Assembly: GCF_000283155.1 (NCBI RefSeq)
Contig: NW_004454216.1
Location: 2,741,477 to 2,805,476, forward strand
Length of the DNA: 64,000 nucleotides
From: Ceratotherium simum simum
Lineage: Eukaryota; Chordata; Mammalia; Perissodactyla; Rhinocerotidae
Reading direction: 5' to 3'
A program made the translations under genes and the position numbers. The notes under the pieces were generated by a model. It was not told where the DNA came from, searched no databases, and was given only the letters and a program-made list of their open reading frames with translations. This document shows, in pieces, positions 38,650-51,470 of this stretch (position 1 is the stretch's first letter; every line of letters begins with the position of its first letter).

Positions 38650-40364
38650 TATTTCCTGAAGAAATTAAAGAGGATCTAAATAAGTGGATGGACATCCCCT
38701 GTTTGTGGATAAAAAACCCAATATTGTTAGGATGGCAATACTCTCCAAATTGATCTACAGAGTCCACACAATCTCTGTCAAAATTCCAGCTTTTTTTTTT
38801 TTAATTGCAGAAGTTGCCAAGCTGATCCTAAAGTTCATATAGAAATCCAAGAGATTCAGAATAGCTAAAACAATCTTGAAAAACAAAGTTGGAATATCCA
38901 CACTTTCTGATTTCAAAACTTACTCAAATCTCTAGGAATCAAGACAGTGTCATTCTGGCATGAGAATAGACCTATATATTCAACGGAATATATTTGAGAG
39001 TCCAGAAGTAAATCCATACACATATGGTCAATTTATTTTTGACAAAGATGCCAGAACATTCAATGGGAAAAGAATAATCTTTTCAACAAGTGGTGCTGGG
39101 ACAACTGGATATTCATATGCAAAAGAATAAAGTCAGACCCTTACCTCACACCATATAAAAAAATTAACTCAAAATGGATCAAAGACATAAATGTAACAGC
39201 TAAAACTATAAAACTCTCAGAAAGAAAAATAGGTCTAAATCTTCATGACTTTGGATTAGAGAATGATTTCTTAAATATGACACCAAAAGCACAGGCAACA
39301 GAAGAAAAAGCAGATAAATTGGACTATATCAAAACTAAAGATATTTGTACATCAAAGGACACCATCAAAAAAGTGAAAAGACAACCCACATAATGGGAGA
39401 AAATATTTGCAAATAATTTATCTGAGTCTAATATTCAGAATATATAAAGGACTCCTACAATTCAACAAGACAAAAAGTCTCAAAAAGACAAACAACCCAA
39501 TTTAAAAATGGACAAAGGACTTGAAAAGACATTTCTCCAAAGAAGATATACAAATAGCCAATAAGCACATGAAAAAATGCTCAGTATCTTTAGGAATCAA
39601 GGAAATCAAGTCAAAACCACAATGAAATACCACTTCATACCTACTAGGATAGCTATAATCAAAAAGAGATAATAATAAGTGTTGGCTAGGTTGTGGAGAA
39701 ATTAGAACCTTCAAACACTGCTAGGGGGAATGTAAAATGGTATAGCCACTTTAGAAACAGTCTGGCAGTTACTTAAAAGGTTAAACATAGAGTTAGTATA
39801 TGACCCGGCAATTCTACTACCAGGTATATACCAAAGAGAAATGAAAATATATGTCCACATAAAAACTTGTACCTGAATGTTCATAGCATCATTATTCATA
39901 ATAGCCCAAAGTAGAAACAACCCCTATGTCCATCAACAGATGAATGGGTAAACAAAATATGGTATATCCATACAATGGAATACTATTCAGCCATAAAAGG
40001 AATGATGTTCTGATACATATTACAACATGGATGAACCTTGAAAAAATTATATTAAGTGAAAGAAAACAGTCACAAAAGCCCACAGATTGTATGGTTCCAT
40101 ACATATGAAATATTCAGAACAGGAAAATATAGAGAGACAGAAAATAGATTAGTGATTACTTAGGGATGGCAAGGGGTTGGGAGGGTGGGAAATGGGAAAT
40201 GACTGCTAATAAGTATGGAGTTTCTTTTGGGGTGATGAAAATGATGAAATGTGTGATTGTTGTACAACTCTGTGATTATACTAAAAGCCATTGAATTGTA
40301 TGCTTTCAATGGGCGAATTGTATGACAGATGAATTATGTCTCAATAAAGGTGTTTTTAAAAAAG
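38650..40364 (+). repeat. L1, forward, 3' half of ORF2 plus 3' UTR
   Basis: Readable ORF2-derived text: 'ctacagagtccacacaatctctgtcaaaattcc', 'gaccattcacaca'-like blocks, 'aactcaaaatggatcaaagac', 'aaaatatttgcaaataatttatctg' and 'tcaatgaatgggtaaac'-like, then a 3' UTR ending 'gtctcaataaaggtgttttta'. Multiple stops occur in every frame. Confidence 0.85.
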
Positions 40365-41799
40365 ATTCGTATTTTCCGACTTGTTGTGCCTCTGGCTTGC
40401 TTACTGGGGGAGGAGGAAGGGATTTGATGTAATACCTAAGTCCCCCGACTTGGCCATAGCTTCTCAAAAATGGAGTGTGAGAGAAACTGATCGTTATGTC
40501 TAACACAAAATATATTACATATACCTCAAAACTGGGAGGATTCAGTGAGATAATATGTAAAGCACCAAGAAAAGTGCCTAACTAGGCTCCTCTTTACCAT
40601 TCTGAGTTAGCTTTTACTTCTTGTCAGATTGAAACCACCATTATTCAATATATCTCCTGTTGCAATTCCTTGTGGCCCAGGTGCCCAGAAAGTCCAACGA
40701 AGTGGGGTACTTTGAGCAGCCTGGCAATGGTCTACGTTACTAAGGTCTAGGATCCATCCTGATATGCCTGTGTCCTGGGCTCTCAAAGATCCTCTAGGAT
40801 ATTTGGGCTTGACAAGGTATGAGGGTCATCGTTTCCCACATCTCCTGGGCCTGGAACAATTTTCTGTCTAGAGGACTCTGAAAGGACATGGTGAGTAACT
40901 CCAGTGGTTGTGAGCCCCTCAAGTGTCCCCAAAATCCTGGTGCAGCTGAGGCCCGCACTGTGGGCTCTCCTGCAAACGGGAACAAGTCTCTCCAGCCACC
41001 TCAGTTCAAATTCATACTAGAAGGTTGTCTCAGGGGACACCAAGTGCCTCTCTAAAATCGGGAAATACGTACAGCTGTCTTTACTCTTTAATGCAGGCAA
41101 GTCAAATCTACGGCAAGTGACAAGTTAGCCTATGGGAAACGGTTTGTGAATTCTGTATTCGTAGTTTTGAACTATTCAGTTTATGCAGTTGAATTTGATA
41201 CTCTGGATTTCTAATAAAACTTTTGCCATGTGTTTGTGATTTTTTCAGATGACGGTTGGTCGGTGGCCTCGTCTTCAGATTTCTCATTAGACTGTGGTAT
41301 TGTGCTGACTGTGAACATTGGTCAGTATTCCTGTTCATGTTTTCTCGTATGTTTCCTTTAAAGGGGTAGCCATCAGCAGGTAGCAGCTCCCACATGATCA
41401 CCTCAAGGACTTCTGATTATGTAAAATAAGCCTTTCTCAGAAGTATGGGAGTTTATTTTGATATAAGTTTTCTTATATCCCTGTAAAGAAGATTAAAGTA
41501 GATCAGGTCTTATTATAGTTAGGCAGTTTTGCTTGGCTCCATTGGTGATTAAGAACAGGACACACGGGCACCAATTGCTTTGACAGGGCCAGATATGGAG
41601 GTATCTCTGAATTCTACACGATTTCTCAGAATATACAAAGTTGTTCAGTAGCTATGAGAGTCAGATGATATTAAGCACTTGTGCAGTAGATAAATATAGG
41701 GCAGTACTACTGGTGCTTCTGCATCTGTTGTATACATGGTTTATTTTTAATCAGCTGCTTTCAGACTACATGTTATAACCACGTCATGTTATAATAGGT
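40365..41799. other. low-repeat sequence with one unexplained block
   Basis: A GC-richer block at 40620-41410 has a minus-strand frame (41108-41401) and an AATAAA-like 'ctaataaaac' at 41209. Its ends are unclear. It might be an unrecognised LTR. No known gene was recognised. Confidence 0.4.
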
Positions 41800-42020
41800 A
41801 GTATAGGAGAGTGGAAAGAGGACTGAATTTGTCACCAGCCAGACTTGCATCAATTCCCCATATTTCCACAAATATGAATTGCATCCTTTGTATATGTCAC
41901 TTAAGCTTTGTACAATGAAGATCATTCTTCTTCATAAGTTGTGGTTAGGAGTAAATCGTGTGTATGAAACCACACAGCACAGTGCCTGGCACAGTGAAGG
42001 AAGACTCGCACTGAATAGTA
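41800..42020 (+). repeat. MIR SINE, diverged
   Basis: 'gtggaaagaggactgaatttgtcaccagccagacttgcatcaattcc', 'tatgtcacttaagctttgtacaatgaag' and 'cacacagcacagtgcctggcacagtgaagg' follow the MIR order. Confidence 0.6.
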
Positions 42021-42339
42021 ATTTGAATCTGAATTCACCCGTTTGGAGAACTTATTGTTATCTCCTCTCTATAGCTTTCCTGACTCCATGTTCTCGACAA
42101 ATATAATTTTAATTGGTCCTTTGTGTGTCCTTAGTCTCTTTAGGCCTCTGTGGTAGCAATTTTCTCTTGGTTTAAATGCATTACCAGAAAACTGTGAGTA
42201 TTGGCCATTTTCCTTGTGATTGGCCTTCACACAGTGCTATGATTTGCAGAGATCTGAAGCTAAGGGGGTATCACTTTCTCCCCTGGGGATTGTCCATCAT
42301 TGGCATCTCCACTCCACTCAGGGCTGAGCTTTAGTTGTT
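42021..42339. other. no gene recognised
   Basis: Nothing could be assigned. Confidence 0.35.
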
Positions 42340-42960
42340 CAAGGCACGGAGCAAAAGCCCAGCATCTTCATCCTGATTGGGGCCTTCATCCTCTTGGTGG
42401 CTCCACCGCCATTTTACCCTCAACAGCTTTTACAAATTTCACTTCTCTTCTCAAACCACACCTTGTATCCCATCTCCCACTCCAAGAATTTGACCTTGTC
42501 TCTTTCTCAGCTGAGAAAATCAAGATCAGGTTGGAATTTCCTCAGCTTCCTCCTCAATTTCCTCCTCTGACACCTGCAAATTCTTCCCTGCTTTTCCTTC
42601 TTGCTTCCTGTCTCCGTAGGAAAGGTACTCTTCCTTCACAGTCAGAAAATGCAAAAGAAGAGCTTATATTTATTTACTTTCTCATTTCCCGTTTACTCCT
42701 TAGCCCACTCCAATCTGGCTTGTCTCTACTATATTGGAATTTCTTGGTAAAGTGACTAGGATTTAATGGGAGTTTTTTTTCTCCTGATCTTTCTTAATTC
42801 TTTTATGTCATTTAATCTTTTGACCATTCACTCCTTCTTCAACTGTGGCTTCTGTGACATAACTCTCTCCTGGTTGTCTTTCTACTTCTCTGATCTTTGT
42901 ATCATAGCCTCTTTTAAAGGCTCTTCTTCTTTCTATCATCTGTTCGTTCTTTCATTTATC
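42340..42960. repeat. ancient LINE-related repeat
   Basis: 'ctttctcagctgagaaaatcaagatcag', 'tttcctcagcttcctcctc', and later 'ctctctcctggttgtctttctacttctctgat' form the same dispersed family as 27680-28550 and 43915-44475. It gives a 151-codon plus-strand frame by chance. Confidence 0.45.
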
Positions 42961-42964
42961 GATA

Positions 42965-43430
42965 GATTCATTCTCCACATTTTTGAGTGCCTATGATGCA
43001 CCAGGCACTGTACTAGGTACTGGGGTAAGTACAATGGAATATAACACTGACAAGGCCTTTGCCTTCCTGGAGCTTACTTCTAATTGGGGAGATCTTCAGG
43101 AAACAAATAAATAAACCAACATAACAGTTACAAATTGATTAGTGCCGTTAGGAATATAAATAAACAGAGTGAAATAACAGTGAACGATGGGGTACCTATC
43201 ATAGATATAGTGGGTAGCGAAGGCCTCTCAAAGAAGAAACCAATAGTGTGATGAACAGAAGAACATTTTAGCAGAAGAAATGCTTTTAGATGGTATTTAA
43301 AGCCACGGGAATGAACAAAATCACTTGGAGACAGAAAAGAGAAGACATTTAACATTTAAAGTTGTGTGAAGGAGGGTGGGTCACCAGAGAAAATAGAAAT
43401 AGCTGAGGAGGTAGGAGGAACGTGAGGTGA
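42965..43430 (+). repeat. L2-like ancient repeat
   Basis: 'gagtgcctatgatgcaccaggcactgtactaggtactgggg', 'caaggcctttgccttcctggagctt', 'ggcctctcaaagaagaaacc' and 'gaagaacattttagcagaag' share layout with the copy at 61375-62480. Confidence 0.65.
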
Positions 43431-43444
43431 GTGAGATGGGAAGA

Positions 43445-43893
43445 TGTGGTAGGCAGAATCATGGTGCTCCCGAAGATATCTAAGTCCTAATCTTTGGAAG
43501 CTGTGAATATGTTAGGTTATATGGTAAAGGGGAATTAAGGTTGCCCATGGAATTAATGTTGCTAATTAGCTGACCTTAAAATAGGAAGTTTTTCCTGGAT
43601 TATCTGGGAGGGCCCAATATAATCACAAGGGTCCTTATAAAAGTAGTAGAGGGAGCCAGAAGAAGAATGACTGAAAAATATTCAACTTGCTGTTGAAGAT
43701 GGAGAAAGAGCGCTACAAGCTAAGGAGTGCAGACAGCCTCTAGAAGCTGGAAAAGTACCCCTGCCAACACCTGGACTTTAACCTAGTAAGACCCATTTTG
43801 GACTTCTGACCTCTAGAACCATAAGATAATAAATTTGTATTGTTTAAGCCACTAAATGTGTGGTAATCTGGTCCAACATTGATAGAAAACTAG
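43445..43893 (+). repeat. full-length MaLR-like LTR
   Basis: Complete copy: 'tgtggtaggcagaatcatgg', 'gttatatggtaaaggggaattaagg', 'cctggattatctgggagggcccaa', 'cctctagaagctggaaaag', 'taagataataaatttgta' and end 'atagaaaactag'. Same family as 30312-30965, 61849-62334 and the partial copy at 52380. Confidence 0.82.
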
Positions 43894-43914
43894 GCTGTGA
43901 CCTCAGCCTCAACA

Positions 43915-44476
43915 GGGTTGTGATCTAAGCCCTCTCCTCAGCTTCTCATTCTTTATACTTGATCTAGATAATCTTATTTTCACTCATGACTTCAGTCCAA
44001 ACATATGTACTCATGCCTCCCAACTCTACAACTGTCACCTGTCTGAACTACAAATACGCACAGAAATCTTTATTTTACTTGGATATCTCATAGGCCCCTT
44101 AAACAGGTATAAAGCCACATTCATTGATCTTTTCCCCAAATCTGATTTTTATTCTATGCTCCTTATCTCTGTGATTGGTAGCAACATTCACCAGGTGAAT
44201 CCTCTATCACCTCTCACATTGAATCATTAATTTCTATAGAGTCTCCTTATTTCCTCTTCCTCCATCCATCACCACCTCTCCATGTCTAATGTCATTGCCT
44301 TGGTTCAGGCTTTTATCAAGTCTAGACTGGATTACTATAGTACCTAACTGGAATTCCTGCCTTCCTGTCTAACTGCCAATCAATTTTCTGCTCTGCTGCT
44401 GGAGTATTCCTAAAAAAACAAAAAACAAATGTGTTGCTCCCCTGCTTAAATTCCTTCAGTAGCTTCGTATCGTAGC
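43915..44476. repeat. ancient LINE-related repeat
   Basis: 'ttcaggcttttatcaagtctagactggattactatagtacctaactgg', 'caatcaattttctgctctgctgctgga' and 'ttgctcccctgcttaaattccttcagtagcttc' are characteristic of a dispersed mammalian LINE-derived family, also seen at 27.7 kb. Confidence 0.55.
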
Positions 44477-44477
44477 T

Positions 44478-45077
44478 TTTGATATCTCAACTTGGCTAGG
44501 CTGAGCTACAGTCCCCATAATTCCATTCCTAGTATGTTTCTGGTTAGGATAGGTTACAAGGGATATTGTTGTGTGAGAATTGGAGGATGGCAGCAACATA
44601 CATTTTCTCTAAATTATTCAAACAAACACTAATTCAGGTGCTGCTGAGAAGAGAGTTGGCCGATATGATTCTAGTCCCCTAATAAATTGACTTTAAATTA
44701 ATCAAAAGGGGGATTATCCTGGGTTGGTCTGAGTTAATCAGTTGGAAGGCTTTTAAATGAGGGTTCGGGCCCTCCCTGAGTGCAGAGATGCCTAACTGTG
44801 AATGACAAGCTTTACCTTGTGCCCATGGAGTTCCAGCCTGTTCATGATCTTCCATTCCTGTGTGCCTGCCCTGTGGACTTCAGAATTGCTTAGTCAGCCC
44901 CATTATGGGGTAAGTTAGTTCCATGTAAGGAATCTTTCTTTGTCTATGTCTATATCTGTATCTACATATAGACCTATATCTAGACCTAGACCTGTGTGCA
45001 TGTGTGTGGTGTGTGCGTGTATAGCCTACTGGTTCTCCTTCTCCAGTTGAAGGAGACTGGTAGGTACTGATACAGAG
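44478..45077 (+). repeat. 5' LTR of an ERVL-type endogenous retrovirus
   Basis: An LTR-like block ends near 45077 ('aggtactgatacaga') and a tRNA-Leu-like primer-binding site (ttggtaccagaagtggt) follows at 45079-45095, as in ERVL. Tandem 'tatatctagacc' simple sequence at 44940-45000 sits in the LTR. The left edge is approximate. Confidence 0.65.
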
Positions 45078-45926
45078 GTTGGTACCAGAAGTGGTGTTTC
45101 CAGAGGAACAGACTCCTAAAGATGAGTTCTCTGAATTGATTTTGGGCTTTCCGGAATTGGTTCTCTGATTAGATTTAAAGGCACTAATGACCCTATTTCC
45201 AATGGCACAAAGTGGCAAAAGTGTTGGCAAAATTATCATGTTTGGATACCTGTAATCAACTACATGTAGAAGGCAAGGTTCTGGTCACCAAGTATTAGCA
45301 ACCCTGGAACATTTTGGTCAAAATAAGGAATATAATGGGATTGGTTGGTTATCTTTAACTTCACTAAAAAATATAGGGATAGAAAATGATGAGCTCAGGG
45401 CTACAAATTCCCGGCTCAAGCTACACATAATCACCTGAAAGCTTCTATAACTTTTCTGGAAGAAACCCTTATCTGCTTTAGCTGCAAGGCCAAGACTTCT
45501 GAAAACCGAACCCAGAGTTTCATCTTGCATGTAGCTGAATTATGACACAAATTGAATTCCCAGCCTTGTAGCATCTATTCTGTTAAAGTTAGAGCATTTG
45601 GATAGAACGGGATCAAGAACATATGGGTAGATTCCAGTGAAGATGGGGGAACTTGGACCCCTCAATTAAATAAAGGCTTTACTGCTAGTAGAAACAGCCT
45701 TTCCACCCCTGCCTGAGAAGGTTGGTGGTATATATGCAATTGGGCTTGAGCCCAGTAAATATGAAGTAGGTCCTGAAGGCTCAAGTAAATTGCATGAGGA
45801 TGTGGTCAAAACGTCCACGGCCCCTACTCCTGCCATAGTACCTTCTCCCTCTCTCAGCCTGTACTTATAGCCTCATGGGGAGTTCTCTGTGACCAGTTGA
45901 CTGAGCAAGAAAAAACTCAAGCCTAG

Positions 45927-46190
45927 GCAGCTGGCCTGGTGGCATAGAGGTTAAGTTTACGCGTTCCGCTTCAGCGGCCTGGGATTCACCGGTTCGGATC
46001 CTGGGCGCGGACCTACTGACGGCTCATCAAGCCATGCTGAGGCTGCGTCCCACATAGAAAAACTAGAAGGACCTACAACTAGGATATACAACTATGTACT
46101 GGGGCTTTGGGGAGAAAAATAGAAAAAGAGGAATACTGGCAACAGATGTTAGCTCAGGGCCAATCTTCCTCAAACAAAACAAAACAAAAC
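45927..46190 (+). mobile_element. ERE SINE, forward, inside ERVL
   Basis: Begins 'aggcagctggcctggtggcatagaggttaag', has the B box 'ggttcggatcc' near 45991, 'aagccatgctgaggctgcgtcccacat', 'tactggggctttggggagaaaa' and ends in (CAAAA)n. Related short flanks are 'actcaagcct' and 'actgcaagcct'. One of only two forward EREs here. Confidence 0.9.
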
Positions 46191-46193
46191 AAA

Positions 46194-47150
46194 CACTGCA
46201 AGCCTGGTTTACAGATGTTTCTGCAGGATGTGCAGGCACCTACCAAAAGTGGACAACTGCAGCACTCCAGCCCCACTCTGGGACATCCCTGAAAGAAACT
46301 GGTGAAAGGAAATCCTCCCAGTGGGTTATGCTTTGAGCAGTGCTCCTGGTTGTTTATTTTGCTTGGAAAGGAGAAATGGCCAAATGTGTGATTGTAAACC
46401 AATTCACAGTCTGTGGCCAATGGTTTGGCTGGATGGTCAGGGACTCAGAAGGAGCATGATTAGAAAAGTGGTGACAAAGAAGTCTGGGAGCAGTATGTGG
46501 ATAGACCTCTCTGAATGGGCAAAAAATGTGAAGACATTTGTGTCCCATGTAAATTCTCACCAAAGGGTGACCTCAGCAGAAGGGCATTTTAATAATCAAG
46601 TGGATAGGATGACCCGCTCTATGGATACCAGTCAGCCTCTTTCTCCCAGCCACTCCTGTCATTGCCCAAAGGGCTCATGAACAAAGTGGCCATGGTGGCA
46701 GGGATGGAGATTATGCATGGGCTCAGTAAAATGGACCAAATCTCATAAAGGCCAGCCTAGCTGTAGCCACTGCTCAGTGCCAAATTGCCAGAAGCAGAGA
46801 GCAACATTGAACCCCCGTTATGTCACCATTCCTTAGAGTGACTAGACGATTACCTGGTGGCCGGTTGATTACACTGGACAACTTTCATCATGGAAAGTGC
46901 AGCACTTTGTTCTTACTGAAATGTATACTTATTCTCTATATGGATTTTCTTTCCCTGTACACAATGCTTCCGCCAGAACTAACCTATGTGGATTTACAGA
47001 ATGCCTTATCCACCGTTGTGGTATTCCACATAGCATCACTTCTGACCAACGAAGTCATTTCACAGCCAATGAAGTGCAGTAGTGGGCCCATGGTCATGGA
47101 ATTCACTGGTCTTGTCATGTTCCCCATCATTCCAAAGAAGCTGGCTTGAT
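46194..47150 (+). pseudogene. ERVL pol remnant (RNase H and integrase parts)
   Basis: Broken frames retain WFTDVSAG near 46205 (RNase H first-aspartate region), a later RNase H piece with FVSHVNSHQRVTSAE near 46530-46570, and integrase-like traces including GIPHSITSDQ near 47023-47052. These lie in different frames with stops between them, so the element is dead. Assignment to ERVL uses remembered similarity and the upstream Leu primer-binding site. Confidence 0.75.
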
Positions 47151-47560
47151 ATAACGATAGAATGACTTTCTGAATAACTAGCTATGGTGCCAACTAGCAG
47201 CAATACTTGGCAGAACTGAGGCTATGTCCTCAAGGATGCAGTATATGTTCTAAATTCAGTGTAGAATATTTAGTACCATTTCTCCTCTAGCCAGGAGTCA
47301 AGGAGTGAAAATGGCACTGCCTCCTCTCACTATTTCCTGTAGTGACACACATACAAAATTTTTGCTTCCCATTTGCACATCTTTAGGCTCCACTGGTGTA
47401 GAAGCCTTCATTCCAAAGAGAGGAATGCTTTCTTCAGGGGGACACAACAATTATTTCATTGAGCTTGAAGTTGAGATGGCCAGTTGGCCACTTTGGACTC
47501 CTCATGCCTCTGAATCAACAAAGAAGGGGGTTACTGTACTGGGTGTGATGATTTATTAAA

Positions 47561-47949
47561 ACCAATCTTATATGTTTTGAGATTTTTGAAGATTAGAGGC
47601 GATATCAGAGATAACATTCCCTAGAAATAAAACTCAAATTCCTCAACTTCAACAGGAAATGAAATAAATCAGTGTCACTACTTTTACATTGATGTTTATG
47701 TCAAATAATTGAGTTAGAATTCCCATGATACATTATTCCCTAGGTAAAATACATAAAGCATATACCATATCCCTTCAGTCAAATTAATATCCTTATTTAT
47801 GAACCCTCCTCTTGGGTCTCTTTGTCTTATTTGACACTTTTAACCATGGCAAGATTACATTTTGTCAAAAGCAGCGATCACAAATAATGTGAAGTTTGCA
47901 ACTGCTATACCTCAAAAAAGATATATCATTATTTCCTTCAAAGAATGTC
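47561..47949. other. no gene recognised
   Basis: AT-rich. No retroviral 3' LTR was recognised here. Confidence 0.35.
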
Positions 47950-48420
47950 TTTCTTGTGTAAATATTTTCTGTCTGGTAAACATGTAACCCAGACAGCCAA
48001 AGCTTTGCCAAGCTGTGAGTGTGACTGTGGTCATGTAACATTTATGCCCAGCCTGCCTCTTAGCTCTTTCTCTTCTCACAGGACCTCATCTCTCTCTCAA
48101 AAATTTCCAGATGTTTCAGGGAACCGCCAAGATTCTGATGTTTCCCATGTGCTCATGAATAATTCTGCCCGTGCTCTTCTACTCTTGTATAAGGCCCCGT
48201 GATTGCAAACCACAAGGGAGACAGTCTTCCCCTGGCAAAGAGCTCTTTTTGAGGATGCTGCTCTGCTGGGCACTGCTGCCCTCTACCTGCCATATGCCAA
48301 GGCTGTGTTCCAGGGTGTAGTTGGGGGAAAGGGAGAGTAGTCTCTCCAATTCCGTATGCACCTGATCACTTGGACAAAAGGTAGCTCTGTTGTGTTCACA
48401 GCCTCCCACAGACTTTCATA
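47950..48420. repeat. possible unclassified LTR
   Basis: The composition ('ctcttgtataaggccccgtgattgcaaacc', 'gagacagtcttcccctggc', 'gctgctctgctgggcactgctgcc') is LTR-like with a TATAA-like element at about 48187. Ends and family unknown. Confidence 0.3.
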
Positions 48421-49139
48421 AATATACTTCCCTTGGCTTTTTGCCCTAATACTGCTGTAGGGGAACTTGAAGCCATCCATCAGTACAGACATGTCCTGAT
48501 GAGAAATGAGAGAAATGGGAAATGACGAGAAGTGAGAGAAATGGCATAGCATCCTGATCACTGTCCCCGATTTTCTTTTGTCTTTATTCTATTCCTCCCT
48601 ATCTCCTCTCAGCAAAAATAAAAAAGTCCAAAACCAAAAACCAAAAGAAACAAAAACACAAAAAATAAAACAACCCCTGCACCCAAAAATGCACATATAC
48701 TCTAAAGATAGATACTTGGATGCTGCCTAGACATCAGAAGATCTGATTCTTAGCTGTCCAGGTAGGACACCCTGGAACAAGTTTTAAATTTTTTAAATCA
48801 TCATAATGTAGCTAAATTTTTAGACTGCATAACATATCATCAATCAGTTGTTATTTGGGTATGCTTGCTTTAGGAGTTCAAATCCCATCACTTCATATTT
48901 TTTCCCTTAATTATTCCAAATATGTTTTTAGTCATATAACTAGAACAATATTGTAATATATTATTTCATGCTAGGTATAAATACTAGCAATTCTATATGC
49001 TGAATCCCAGGAAAAGAAGTAAGCCCTTCCTGAAGATCAGTGTATTTTTGCTTTCAATTTTCAAAAGAATAAAATAAACATATTTGAAATGCTTGCTGAG
49101 GGCCTAGGGTTAAAGTTGTACTATCTACTTTTTTGGTCT
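48421..49139. other. no gene; A/C-rich low-complexity at 48616-48680
   Basis: Contains a 65-bp A-rich tract with CC interruptions. The rest is AT-rich and unassigned. Confidence 0.5.
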
Positions 49140-49360
49140 GGAAGAACCGTGATATAGGGGATATACCACGTGCTCCGAAGTCAGGAACACCTGAATTCCA
49201 ACTTCACTGCTTACTATGTGTTCTTGGTTAAGGTGCTTTATGGATCTCAGATTCCTCCTTTGTAAACTGAAGATACTTCCCAGTACTCCCGTCAGGGCGA
49301 AATGAGATCACGAAAAGAGCCCAGCACCTAGCAGGGGCTCCACCTTTGTTCCTTCCCTCC
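49140..49360 (+). repeat. MIR SINE
   Basis: 'ccgaagtcaggaacacctgaattccaacttcactgcttactatgtgttcttggttaagg', 'cagattcctcctttgtaaactgaag' and 'aaatgagatcacgaaaagagcccagcacctagcagg' run through MIR in order. Confidence 0.82.
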
Positions 49361-49369
49361 TACCCAACG

Positions 49370-51470
49370 CCTTCTCTTCCAGAGTTGTCTCAGACTTCAG
49401 TGAACCATCGCTACATGGAATTTCAGAGCTGGGAAGAAATAGATCTCAATTTTCATTGCCATGACAACAGAATCAGAGAAGTGAAAAATTTCCTCCCAAA
49501 ACAGTGAGCAACTGTTAACAAAGTAGCGTCTTTTTAATTGGTGGCGAGTATGTGATTTCTTTCCTCCTTTTTCCCCCTTTGCTTTAACTAGTTTCCCTAA
49601 TCCTCTTTGTTTACTCTGCAAGGACAGAAAGGAGATGATGGAGATTGATTTTCTACTTACTGTGAAAATGTTCACGATGACATCTAGTACTTTGATACCA
49701 CCTACCTTCTAACTGCCGACTGCAGAGTAGCATGGAAGGTACCTGGGGTTCTATTATTATCTGAAGTTCGAGTTTTTCATAATCAATATCTGCATTTGTC
49801 AGATGTCTTTAAACTATTCTTTGTAATCTCCAAGAGTTACAATGGTCGTCTAGTCTTTCTTTCACTCTCTACATAGAATCACTTCCAAAAGGAATTTTTC
49901 TACTCTTTGTTTTGACACGCCTCAAGTCAACTCAATTAATTGCCATGGTAATATATTTCACTCCCTCATAGTTTCTGTCATCTTAATTACCAACCCAACC
50001 TACTAAAACCTAAAGCCTCTTCGCTGTCTTACCAAAGATATAGAAAATAGTTTATCATTGTCAAAAATAAATCTTTATGTGCTCTAATTAAGAAAGACCC
50101 CAAGTTTTTATCTCTACTTTAAGATAAATAACTGTTGTCCTTTTATCACATGACATAGTACAAAGTTATTTTAAAACACTATGTTCCACTTAAAACATAT
50201 TTTTAAAAAGTTGCTTTGAAAGCTTGATTTGGCAGAAATCTGTGACCCAGGTCAGGCTTCAGAGATCAGTAGAAGTCAGTTACTGATAATTTGTTATTTG
50301 AGAGAAGAACTGAGTGATGTCGAAACACCTTGCCAGTAAAATTATTTCCTTCTCAACGATAAAGCATCACGACAGATAGGGAAGTCATGCTTCTTGCGTG
50401 CATATAGGAAACAGCAGAACTCTCTTTGGGCTTCTGATAAGGCCTTCAGAACAGGCAGTAATTTTTCTCTTGTACAATTATAGAAAGGAGTTTATTAGAT
50501 AAGAAAGAAGCTAAAGGAAGTGCCAGGAATGGAACTATGCAGAGATTGCTAGCTGCCCACCTAATATCCATTCTTTCCTTTTTTCTTACTAAGGGAAGCC
50601 CAATTTTCTTGGGGGCAATATTGTATTCAGGTTAACAAATATTACATTTCCCAGCCTTCCTTATAGGTAGAAGTAGACAAGTGATACAGTTCAGGTCAAT
50701 GTTGTAGAAATGGAAGTTTAAGGGTAGAACTTCTGAGAATACTTCTTAAAAGTGAGTGATCCATGGCTGGTATGACTTTACTACTCTATAGACTTGTTCC
50801 TTTTCCCCCCACGAAACGTGAAAGGCATAATGGATGGGGTCATGTATCTTGTAGAGCAGAGGGAAAGCCACGAGAATCACAGGTGCCTCAACCCAGACCT
50901 CAATCTTGTAATAGTTTCTTTGATGAGGTCAGCGTTGCTTAAGATTGGCTGCTTACTAGAATCTCCTGAGGATAGTCTAAAAAACTAAGTGTTGGGACTT
51001 CTACTAATAGGTAGGATGTAGTAGATAGCGGCAGGCAGTGTTCCTGTCGCAAGAGCCAGACAAATTACAAATTTATTTCTAAAGATATCAGAGAGCTGTA
51101 AAAGCAGGTTTAGCACTACAGTTCCAGAGAGGGAAGAACCATTCGCAAGGAGGTGGATGAACAATGGCCACTTCTTTCCCTGGGGTCATTGGCCAATTCT
51201 GGGCATGGGCTGAGGATCTGATTTGGCCTAGACAGAGGGACTCCACTGAAAAAAAGATAAATGTATAAAGTTTTTAGTGGTCGTGCAGGGCTGGAGTGAA
51301 AAAAGGAAACTTGAAGCACTTTAAATCCCCTTCAGTCTCACGAAAAGAGGTGAACCAGGGGTAAACTTGAGTCTTATTGAAAATGAAACTCAGTCCCAAC
51401 CCAGCTCAGTACTTAACTAGATTGAGGTAATCAGCCTCTCATCCTACATGCTAGTAGAGGACAGGATAAA
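49370..51470. other. about 2 kb with no gene recognised
   Basis: Mostly non-repetitive intronic sequence. 50560-50760 ('acatttcccagccttccttataggtagaagtagacaagtgatac') resembles an old DNA-transposon-type dispersed repeat but cannot be named. Confidence 0.4.

Larger units (their letters stand above)
45079..47560 (+). repeat. decayed ERVL internal region
   Basis: Starts at the primer-binding site, passes through unrecognisable gag-side sequence to about 45925, is interrupted by an ERE (45927-46190), and continues with pol remnants to about 47150. Most of gag/protease/RT is missing, so a large internal deletion is likely. No 3' LTR was identified. Old, with stops and frameshifts throughout. Confidence 0.7.

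Noticed and set aside
42300..42755. 151-codon plus-strand open frame
   Set aside because: It overlaps a dispersed ancient LINE-related sequence, has Leu/Ser/Pro-biased composition, and resembles no known protein.
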